Below, piece after piece: positions 1 to 5,434 of a stretch of DNA of 5,663 bases; positions within the stretch are counted from its first letter, which is position 1, and each line of letters begins with the position of its first letter. The notes under the pieces were generated by a model, which made no database searches, had not been told where the DNA came from, and worked only from the letters and a program-made list of their open reading frames with translations. The translations under genes were made by a program, and so were the position numbers. Origin of the DNA: Phycisphaerae bacterium (GTDB taxonomy: Bacteria; Planctomycetota; Phycisphaerae; Phycisphaerales; SM1A02); NCBI GenBank assembly GCA_018663565.1, contig JABJQE010000070.1, positions 1 to 5,663 of the forward strand, written 5' to 3'.

Positions 1-618
1 CGCTTTCTGATTGAAGCAGTCCGCAAACGGAAGGAAGTTGGCGCAATTGCGGCTTCTGGCCGGTACTTGGCTCGTGCGATCACCGATACGATCGGTGTTG
101 ACGAGCAGGTTGACCGGGTCCTTGAAGTTGGCGCCGGAACAGGTGCCTTCACCGGGCAGATCCTGCATCGACTCAGTCCAGGCGGTACCGCGGACATCGT
201 GGAGCTCAACCCAGAGTTCTGCAAGGTGCTCCGCAAACAAGTTGTTGGACCATGGTCAGAACAGCACAATGATCGGTCTGCAAGGGTGATTGAACAGTGC
301 ATTGAAGATGCTGATTTGCAGCAGTCGTACACGACTGTCGTATGTGGTCTGCCATTCAACGCCTTTCCACCTGATGTTGCAGAGCGCATTCTGTATCAGT
401 TGGTTGATCTCCTTGCTCCTGGCGGCACGCTGGCATTCTTTGAGTATGCGGGCTTCCCCTCGATTCGATGCCTCGTGCCTGGGCCGTGGCAACAGCACGC
501 CAAGGCGCACCGAACATTTCTTGAGAAGCTCGCCGAGCCGATGTCACACCGACGGACCTTCGTACTGCGAAACATCCTGCCCGCTTGGGCGGTATATCTT
601 CGCGCAACAGAGAGCTGA
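1..618 (+). CDS. PmtA-like class I SAM-dependent methyltransferase, 5' end cut
   Basis: The frame is open from base 1 to the TGA at 616-618, giving 205 visible residues. A TTG at 67 would cut off conserved sequence, so the true start lies upstream of the window. Seen, counting from base 1: an N-terminal KEVGAIAASGRYLA segment (about 12-25), which matches the 'vGaiaPSSryLA' lead-in of phospholipid N-methyltransferase-like proteins; SAM motif I VLEVGAGTGAF (about 40-50); acidic post-I loop VELNPEF (67-73); motif IV GLPFNAFPP (116-124); and LAPGGTLAFFEY (138-149). The family is related to PmtA and to rRNA adenine dimethylases. PmtA methylates phosphatidylethanolamine towards phosphatidylcholine, but many relatives have unknown substrates, so the lipid substrate is inferred only from family resemblance. 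No membrane segment is evident. About 200 residues is usual, so probably only a few residues are missing. It ends 6 bases before the dehydrogenase gene and is probably co-transcribed with it. Confidence 0.85.
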   Translation, partial: RFLIEAVRKRKEVGAIAASGRYLARAITDTIGVDEQVDRVLEVGAGTGAFTGQILHRLSPGGTADIVELNPEFCKVLRKQVVGPWSEQHNDRSARVIEQCIEDADLQQSYTTVVCGLPFNAFPPDVAERILYQLVDLLAPGGTLAFFEYAGFPSIRCLVPGPWQQHAKAHRTFLEKLAEPMSHRRTFVLRNILPAWAVYLRATES

Positions 619-624
619 ACCCAT

Positions 625-1836
625 ATGAGTACTGCGACTGGATTCCTTCGGGAACTCCATGAACTCCAAGCTCGATTTGAGTCGCTTGAGCCAGAGCTCT
701 GGTTGACGGTTCGCGATCCAGAGCTTGGAGTCGAAGGGTACGTCGTGGTGTGGACTACGCTCAATGCGAACGGTGGACCACTCGGCCGGGTTGGTAAGGG
801 CGGGACGCGCATCACGCCGACGGTCACCATTGATGAAATCGGCCGTCTTGCCCGCACACAGTCGCTCAAAAATGCCGCTGCTGGTTTGCAGCTCGGCGGC
901 GCGAAGTCCGGCTTATGCGCGGACCCGCGAGCAGCGGGATTCGAAGAGAAATATCGGCGTTTCGTTCGTTTGGTCGCGCCGCTTCTTAGAGAGAACGGCG
1001 GTCCGTGGGGGGGATTGGGCTACGACTTGGGAGGCGACCCGTTGCACTGCCTGTGGGCCTGTGATGAACTCAGTTCAACGACGTGCTTCACTGGCAAGAC
1101 AGTTGAAATGGGTGGTACCGACTATGACACCGAAGGCATTGCTGGCCTTGGCGTCGCGGTCGCTGGTGCAACATTGCTGAATCACCGCGGCGAGGGCATT
1201 GGCGGGACCGCCGCAGCCGTGCAAGGACTTGGGGCGATGGGTGCAGCAGTTGCTCGGTATTACACTCAGCTCGGTGGAATTGTGACAACACTGAGTGATC
1301 CGAGAATTGGCGGCACGTGGCGGCTGAAAGAACCATTGTGCGGCGCATTGCTAGACGATGTCACCGTGATGGACTTCATGGCCATCAAAGAGCATCTTGA
1401 TCGTGACGGGCATGAACAGCTTTCACTAGACGCTGTTCTCTATGGCGAAGAGCCCTTGCTCTTTCCGTGCGCAGTTCAAGATGTGATTGATACACACAAT
1501 GTCCCGCGAATCCATGCAAAGTACGTGGTTGAGGGCGCGAACAACCCATGTACCGCAGCCGCGAGAGTCGCGCTGCATGAGCGTGGAATCGATGTGATTC
1601 CTGACTTTATCGCGAATCCAGGCGGGGCTATTGCCGCCTACGTTGAGCTCACAAGCAGTGTGAGCAACGAAGAGAACGCGCGGACAGCAGCCAAGGTTGA
1701 TGAAGCGAAACTTACAACTCGCACAATGGTTGCTGACAATGTCATGCAGGTGCTCGAGTTGTCTGCTTCGGCTGAGGCATCACCGACCGATTCTGCAACA
1801 CTTCTTGCGATGCGTCGAGTCTTTGGGAAAGCCTGA
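625..1836 (+). CDS. Glu/Leu/Phe/Val dehydrogenase family protein (glutamate dehydrogenase-like)
   Basis: A 403-residue protein of the amino-acid dehydrogenase superfamily, which reversibly deaminates an L-amino acid to a 2-oxo acid and ammonia with NAD(P). Seen: KGGTR (58-62); QSLKNA with K82; LGGAKSG with K94, the catalytic-lysine motif; D134 in GYDLGGDP, at the catalytic-aspartate position; a Rossmann motif GLGAMG (201-206); D225 at the end of the second strand, which favours NAD over NADP; EGANNPCT (303-310); and NPGGAIAAYVE (331-341). K58 matches the lysine that glutamate dehydrogenases use to bind the side-chain carboxylate (Leu/Phe dehydrogenases lack it). However, the NAGGVxxS serine position is A338, so substrate choice is unclear. 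The ATG at 625 follows the previous stop by 6 bases; only a weak AGAG precedes it. The length is close to the usual 400-450 residues. It is the middle gene of the operon and overlaps the next gene by one base. Family assignment is firm; glutamate as substrate is not. Confidence 0.9.
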   Translation: MSTATGFLRELHELQARFESLEPELWLTVRDPELGVEGYVVVWTTLNANGGPLGRVGKGGTRITPTVTIDEIGRLARTQSLKNAAAGLQLGGAKSGLCADPRAAGFEEKYRRFVRLVAPLLRENGGPWGGLGYDLGGDPLHCLWACDELSSTTCFTGKTVEMGGTDYDTEGIAGLGVAVAGATLLNHRGEGIGGTAAAVQGLGAMGAAVARYYTQLGGIVTTLSDPRIGGTWRLKEPLCGALLDDVTVMDFMAIKEHLDRDGHEQLSLDAVLYGEEPLLFPCAVQDVIDTHNVPRIHAKYVVEGANNPCTAAARVALHERGIDVIPDFIANPGGAIAAYVELTSSVSNEENARTAAKVDEAKLTTRTMVADNVMQVLELSASAEASPTDSATLLAMRRVFGKA

Positions 1837-1838
1837 TG
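1825..1838 (+). promoter_or_regulatory. Weak ribosome binding site and TGATG stop/start overlap
   Basis: GGGA at 1825-1828 lies 7 bases before the ATG at 1836, inside the end of the dehydrogenase gene. The stop TGA (1834-1836) and the start ATG (1836-1838) share one base. This arrangement normally implies translational coupling, so the two enzymes are probably made together. The start is supported because the family's N-terminal helix (RIAEVHAAHGRIRGVIHRTPV) begins directly after it. Confidence 0.55.
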
Positions 1839-2780
1839 CGAGGAGTACCTCGCATCGCTGAGGTTCACGCGGCGCATGGCCGTATTCGCGGCGTTATTCA
1901 TAGAACTCCTGTAATGACATGCGCAACGCTTGATGCGTTGAGTGGACATCAATTGTTCTTCAAGTGCGAAAACTTACAACGGGTTGGAGCCTTCAAATTT
2001 CGAGGCGCGAGCAACGCAGTGATGTCACTGTCGGAAGCCGATGCAGCACGCGGCGTGTGCACACATTCAAGTGGGAACCACGCCCAGGCACTCGCCCGCG
2101 CGGCTCGCGACCGCGGAATACGAGCGTGGATTGTTATGCCATCAAATGCCCCGGCCATCAAGCGTGATGCCGTGGAGGGCTATGGGGCGACCGTCATTTC
2201 GTGCGAACCTACGCTAGAAGCACGAGAGACGACAGCCTCGGCGATTCAAGCAGACACTGGCGCACACTTCATTCATCCCTATGACGATCCGCACGTGATT
2301 GCCGGCCAAGGCACTGCTGCTGTTGAATTGCTTGACCAAGTCGATCGACTCGATGCCATCGTGGCGCCGATTGGCGGCGGTGGATTGATGTCGGGCACAT
2401 GCATTGCTGCCGCGGCGATTCGCCCGAATGTGCGGCTCATAGGTGCCGAGCCGGTGGGGGCCGATGACGCAGCCCGATCGCTCGAAGCGGAGAGGCTCAT
2501 TCCACAAACCGCGCCGGACACCATCTGCGATGGGCTCTTGACGAGTTTGAGTGAACTGACGTGGTCCATTCTGTCTTCACATCTTGAAACTATTGTGCGT
2601 GTTGGGGATGACCAGGTCATGGCAGCTATGACGCTCTTGTGGGAACGGGCCAAGTGCATCGTCGAGCCAAGCAGCGCGACAGTGCTCGCCGCCGTCTTGT
2701 CGGATGTCTGCCCGCTGCCGCGTGGCAGTCGCATTGGCCTCATTCTCACTGGCGGAAACGTCGCGCGACCCGCCGGGTAG
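1836..2780 (+). CDS. PLP-dependent serine racemase / threonine dehydratase-like enzyme
   Basis: A 314-residue fold-type II PLP enzyme. Seen: IHRTPV (21-26); KCENLQRVGAFKFRGA, with K54 as the Schiff-base lysine; SSGNHAQALA (78-87); the phosphate loop GGGG (180-183); E205, A209 and D211 in AEPVGADD, which match the divalent-metal site of serine racemases; EPSSAT, with a serine for the PLP ring nitrogen (279 or 280); and TGGN (305-308). S79 sits where serine racemases carry the second catalytic base and where most threonine deaminases have alanine. There is no C-terminal ACT domain, so this is not the allosteric biosynthetic threonine deaminase (IlvA). Plausible activities are serine racemization, serine/threonine dehydration to pyruvate/2-oxobutyrate plus ammonia, or 3-hydroxyaspartate dehydration; sequence alone cannot separate them. 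It is coupled to the upstream dehydrogenase and ends the operon. Confidence 0.9.
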   Translation: MRGVPRIAEVHAAHGRIRGVIHRTPVMTCATLDALSGHQLFFKCENLQRVGAFKFRGASNAVMSLSEADAARGVCTHSSGNHAQALARAARDRGIRAWIVMPSNAPAIKRDAVEGYGATVISCEPTLEARETTASAIQADTGAHFIHPYDDPHVIAGQGTAAVELLDQVDRLDAIVAPIGGGGLMSGTCIAAAAIRPNVRLIGAEPVGADDAARSLEAERLIPQTAPDTICDGLLTSLSELTWSILSSHLETIVRVGDDQVMAAMTLLWERAKCIVEPSSATVLAAVLSDVCPLPRGSRIGLILTGGNVARPAG

Positions 2781-2791
2781 TTTATTTGTTT
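2768..2791 (+). terminator. Possible weak intrinsic terminator of the three-gene operon
   Basis: ACCC (2768-2771), loop GCC, GGGT (2775-2778) forms a short stem over the TAG stop, followed by the T-rich stretch TTTATTTGTTT (2781-2791). The stem has only 4 bp, which is short for a stand-alone intrinsic terminator. The same arm can instead pair with 2856-2865. Confidence 0.3.
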
Positions 2792-2866
2792 GTGCCACAA
2801 CGAATTACGCGAGGACCGATTGTCTAAGCGTGGTTGTCATCTAACGAGATGAATGACCCGGCGGGC
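2768..2866. repeat. 10-bp inverted repeat bracketing the convergent intergenic region
   Basis: CCCGCCGGGT at 2769-2778 is the exact reverse complement of ACCCGGCGGG at 2856-2865, with 77 bases between. Read in each gene's own direction, both converging genes carry CCCGCCGGGT at or just after their stop codon: the PLP enzyme on the plus strand and prfB on the minus strand. A transcript running through from either side could form a strong GC stem. A role as a bidirectional termination or 3'-end stability element is inferred. A smaller hairpin, TCATC (2837-2841) with GATGA (2848-2852), lies inside. The remainder of 2781-2869 shows no gene. Confidence 0.5.
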
Positions 2867-2869
2867 CAA

Positions 2870-3977
2870 TTAGCCGCGTTCGGCGCGGCGGCGCTGCAAC
2901 TCGGCATCAATGAAGCCGTCGAGGTCACCGTCGAGCACACTCTGTGGGTTGCCGACTTCATGTGAGGTGCGGTGATCCTTCACACGATTGTCATAGATGA
3001 CATACGAGCGAATCTGCGAGCCCCAGCCGCGATCTACTTTGCCGCCGGTGGCCGCATCGAGTTCGGCTTGTCGGCGTTCTTCTTCAAGTTGATCAAGTTT
3101 GGCTTGCAGGATTCGCATCGCCTGCTTTCGGTTCTGAAGCTGCGCCTTGTGCGTGGAACTTACCACCATGATGCCGGTGGGTTTATGCACAATACGAACA
3201 GCCGATGCAACTTTGTTTACATTCTGTCCGCCTGGGCCCGACGAGCGAGCGAAAGATGTGAACTCAATGTCGTTGTCGTCGATCTCGACGTCTTCTTCGT
3301 CAAACTCTGGGGTGACATCAATGGTGCAAAACGAGGTTTGGCGTTTACCCTGCGAGTTGAAGGGGCTGACCCGAGCGAGCCGGTGCGTGCCACGCTCGCA
3401 GGACATATAGCCATATGTAAGTGGGCCTTTGACCAAATAGGTCACGCTGGAGATACCGACCTCGGAACCATGCACGACACTAATCTGCTCGTGCTTCCAG
3501 CCTTGCTTATCCCACCAATTGGTGTACATGCGATCGAGCATTGTGGCCCAGTCATCTGCGTCGTTGCCACCATCACCGGCTTGGATGGACACGAAGCAGT
3601 TTCGGTGATCATTGGCTCCACTCAAGAGGGACTGCAATTCGACACGATCCATCTTTTTTATGAGCTGGTACAGGCCCTCATCTGCCTCTGCGAGCAGTTC
3701 CTGGTCGCCGTCTTCTTTGGCGAGTTCATATCCGACAACCGCGTCTTCAAGTTCGACGATGATGGTTTCTAGGCCTTCAGTTTGAGCCTTGAGCACTTTA
3801 TAGACGCTAATCGTCGATTGAGCGGCCTTCTGGTCATTCCAGAAGTCCGCGTCGTTCATTCCGGCCTGCAGATCATCTCGGCGTTGGATTTTGGCGTCGT
3901 AGTCAAAGAGAGTCGCGGATGGTCAAGATCCGCGCCTCAAGGTCATCGATGACAGGCTGGTGTGCGTCGTAGTGCAT
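2870..3977 (-). CDS. prfB: Peptide chain release factor 2 (RF2), expressed by programmed +1 frameshift
   Basis: RF2 recognises UGA and UAA stop codons and triggers peptide release on the ribosome. The product is encoded in two pieces: 3977-3906 (24 codons, MHYDAHQ...RDSL), then 3904-2870 after skipping base 3905, continuing DYDAKIQ... to TAA. The joined protein has 368 residues, against 365 in E. coli. Seen in the joined numbering: the stop-codon tripeptide SPF (204-206) within HRLARVSPFNSQGKRQTSF, and the catalytic GGQ (249-251) in SSGPGGQNVNKV. Both are within one residue of their E. coli positions, and SPF identifies RF2 rather than RF1. The 3859 ATG gives only a truncated protein lacking the N-terminal helix. 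The ATG at 3977 has no clear SD; it was chosen because 24 codons before the UGA matches the family. AGDGGNDADDW replaces the more usual AGxGGTEAxDW. RF2 is expected to autoregulate, since low RF2 lets the ribosome pause at UGA and shift. Confidence 0.96.
3902..3908 (-). promoter_or_regulatory. prfB: prfB programmed +1 frameshift site, CTT TGA C
   Basis: On the minus strand the frame reads GAC TCT CTT TGA C. CTT is at 3908-3906, the in-frame TGA at 3905-3903, and C at 3902 gives the poor-termination context UGAC. Shifting +1 on CTT reads GAC TAC GAC GCC (DYDA), the conserved RF2 continuation. The slip heptamer is canonical. The SD-like AGGGGG normally found just upstream is missing: that position reads CGCGAC. 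Confidence 0.93.
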
Positions 3978-4069
3978 AGGCCGTAGAGTAACGAACCTTG
4001 GGGTTCGAGTATCAGTATCCGGGTCGATATCCTCCCTGTGGTGTAGTTCCCAAATAGTGAGCCCTTGAG
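3978..4069. promoter_or_regulatory. Divergent intergenic region between prfB and the aminotransferase gene
   Basis: This 92-base region must hold, or lie close to, promoters for both divergent genes. I see no convincing -35/-10 pair on either strand. It carries a perfect inverted repeat and a tandem hexamer (listed separately). Minus-strand GGGAGG (complement of 4031-4036) looks like an SD, but no ATG, GTG or TTG follows at a usable distance, so it probably does not serve prfB. Confidence 0.45.
3992..4019. repeat. Palindrome CGAACC-N4-GGTTCG followed by tandem AGTATC x2
   Basis: CGAACC (3992-3997), TTGG, GGTTCG (4002-4007) is a perfect 6-bp inverted repeat. It is followed at once by AGTATC at 4008-4013 and again at 4014-4019. 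It could be an operator for a dimeric repressor or an RNA hairpin in the prfB leader, whose ATG is at 3977. The core GAAC-N6-GTTC resembles the Gram-positive LexA box (GAAC-N4-GTTC) but has the wrong spacing, so I do not call it a LexA site. Confidence 0.4.
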
Positions 4070-5299
4070 ATGACCCATACTTGCTTCGATCTGATTTCAG
4101 CCCGCGCGGCCGCCATTGCACCTTCCTCAACACTCGCTATTACGGCGAGGGTGAGAGCCATGAAAGCCGAGGGACGTGATGTCATTGGCTTTGGAGCAGG
4201 CGAGCCAGACTTTACGACGCCCGATCCGATTTGCGCAGCGGCCATCGAAGCCCTGCGGTCCGGAATGACTAAGTACGTGCCAGTTCCTGGCACACCGGCC
4301 GCTCGGCAAGCCGTCGCCGACAAGCTTGCGCGTGACAACAACATCATGTGCGCGCCGCAAGACGTCATCATCTCGAACGGTGGAAAGTTCAGCTTGTATC
4401 TAGCCCTGCAGGCGATGGTGAACCCCGGTGATGAGGTGCTCATGCCAACCCCAGCATGGGTGTCCTACAAGCCCATGACCGAGCTCGCGGGCGGGATATT
4501 TGTGGAGATTCCAACGACGTCCGCTTCCCAGTTTCTCGCGACAGCAAAGCAGTTCGAAGATGCGATCACGCCGCAAACGCGTGTTGTAATCTTGAATAGT
4601 CCATCTAATCCATGTGGAACGATGTACAGCGCCGATGAAACGCGTGCGATTTGTAATGTCCTGTCGCGGCATGACAACATTACGTTGATCAGCGATGAAA
4701 TCTACGAGCAACTCGTGTACGGCGGCCGGTCTCACCTCTCTCCGGCATCGATTGACAGCATGCGCGATCGCACGATCACCATCAATGGACTAAGTAAGGC
4801 CTTTGCTGCGACAGGGTGGCGAGTGGGTTATGCCGCAGCATCCGGCCGAAGCGCTGCTGTCATCAAGGCGATGTCGAAGCTCCAAAGTCAGATGACCTCG
4901 TCGGTGGCAAGCTTCACATTGCCGGCATTGACTGTGGCGCTCGAGTCATGTCAGGCCGAAGTGGCGCAGATGCGATCCGCCTTTGAAGTTCGGGCGGAAT
5001 TGATGCATCAGTTGGTGTCGGCCTGGCCCGGCGTGAGTTGCCCCTCGCCGATGGGCGCCTTTTATGTGTTTCCGGATATCTCATCTACATTTGGTCAGAC
5101 GAGTCCAGACGGGCGACTCATCGAGAACGCAGGGACGTTTGCCGAAGCGCTTCTTGAGGAGACCGGCGCAGCGGTCGTGCCAGGCGATGATTTTCTTGGG
5201 TGCGGCCCAAATCACGTCCGGCTTTCATTTGCCCTCAGTGACGCAGCAATCAAGGATGGCTGCGGGCGAATTGAAAAGTGGCTCGGCGAACTCTCCTAG
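4070..5299 (+). CDS. Class I aminotransferase, aspartate aminotransferase Ib-like
   Basis: A 409-residue fold-type I PLP aminotransferase, which moves an amino group between an amino acid and a 2-oxo acid, typically aspartate/2-oxoglutarate in this subgroup. Seen: IGFGAGEPDF (39-48); TKYVPVPG with Y69; NGGK with K106, characteristic of the Ib subgroup; W130, which stacks on PLP; NSPSNPCG (176-183), a variant of NxPxNPTG; DEIY with D209 and Y212; NGLSKAFAATGWRVGY with the Schiff-base K243 and phosphate-binding R251; and VRLSFA with R384, which binds the substrate alpha-carboxylate. The length is normal for the family. An in-frame TGA at 4058-4060 lies just upstream, so 4070 is the earliest possible ATG; no good SD precedes it. 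Relatives are labelled aspC/aatA, and some act on prephenate, aromatic amino acids or alanine, so the exact substrate is inferred. It is divergent from prfB and followed by rpsO after 135 bases. Confidence 0.92.
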   Translation: MTHTCFDLISARAAAIAPSSTLAITARVRAMKAEGRDVIGFGAGEPDFTTPDPICAAAIEALRSGMTKYVPVPGTPAARQAVADKLARDNNIMCAPQDVIISNGGKFSLYLALQAMVNPGDEVLMPTPAWVSYKPMTELAGGIFVEIPTTSASQFLATAKQFEDAITPQTRVVILNSPSNPCGTMYSADETRAICNVLSRHDNITLISDEIYEQLVYGGRSHLSPASIDSMRDRTITINGLSKAFAATGWRVGYAAASGRSAAVIKAMSKLQSQMTSSVASFTLPALTVALESCQAEVAQMRSAFEVRAELMHQLVSAWPGVSCPSPMGAFYVFPDISSTFGQTSPDGRLIENAGTFAEALLEETGAAVVPGDDFLGCGPNHVRLSFALSDAAIKDGCGRIEKWLGELS

Positions 5300-5434
5300 A
5301 GCTCTAAAAAGCGGCTTCAGGTAGTCGTTATCGGTCATGGGGAGGATCTCTGGTGGCATCCTTGCACGGGTGTCTGTAGACTGCTCGATTCTCCGTTAGG
5401 CATGGTGCCTGCGGTGTATTGAATAGGACCGTTC
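5300..5434 (+). promoter_or_regulatory. rpsO leader / intergenic region with small hairpin
   Basis: This 135-base gap has no supported gene. AGGCA (5398-5402), loop TGG, TGCCT (5406-5410) forms a 5-bp hairpin 24 bases before the rpsO ATG. In many bacteria S15 binds its own mRNA leader to repress translation, so this hairpin could be part of such an element, but I cannot recognise a known S15-leader fold. A weak promoter-like pair, TTGCAC (5362-5367) and TCGATT (5385-5390) with 17-base spacing, matches consensus poorly. No clear intrinsic terminator follows the aminotransferase stop; the 10-bp palindrome TAGAGCTCTA (5297-5306) has no loop. Confidence 0.35.
5425..5428 (+). promoter_or_regulatory. 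rpsO: rpsO ribosome binding site AGGA
   Basis: AGGA sits 6 bases before the ATG at 5435. It is the best-placed SD sequence in the window and fixes the rpsO start. Confidence 0.6.

Noticed and set aside
396..869. Minus-strand frame of 157 codons across the methyltransferase/dehydrogenase junction
   Set aside because: It is antisense to two well-supported genes, has no domain signature, and its Ser/Arg/Pro-rich composition is typical of shadow frames.
2279..2800. Minus-strand frame of 173 codons opposite the PLP enzyme gene
   Set aside because: It is antisense to a gene with clear catalytic motifs, and no family was recognised.
2972..3772. Long plus-strand open frame (266 codons) antisense to prfB
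   Set aside because: It lies entirely opposite the strongly conserved RF2 gene, has no recognisable domain, and its composition follows the complement of RF2 codons. Treated as a shadow frame.
3903..3905. Nonsense mutation or sequencing error breaking prfB
   Set aside because: The TGA is in the canonical CTT TGA C context at the conserved position, and the +1 frame continues with DYDA. This is the normal programmed frameshift, not a pseudogene.
3992..4007. LexA/SOS box
   Set aside because: The half-sites GAAC and GTTC are separated by 6 bases, not the 4 of the Gram-positive LexA consensus, and neither neighbouring gene is a typical SOS gene.
4031..4036. Strong SD (GGGAGG) on the minus strand for an upstream prfB start
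   Set aside because: No ATG, GTG or TTG lies within a usable distance downstream, and the resulting N-terminal extension would not match RF2 proteins.
3903..4133. Minus-strand open frame of 76 codons starting inside the aminotransferase gene
   Set aside because: Only its last 24 codons (from 3977) are meaningful, as the zero-frame leader of prfB. The upstream part overlaps the aminotransferase gene and has no similarity to RF2 N-termini.
5337..5399. 20-codon open frame (MGRISGG...) in the rpsO leader, a possible leader peptide
   Set aside because: It has no Shine-Dalgarno sequence, no run of a regulatory amino acid and no attenuator hairpin/T-run pair. Too short to support.
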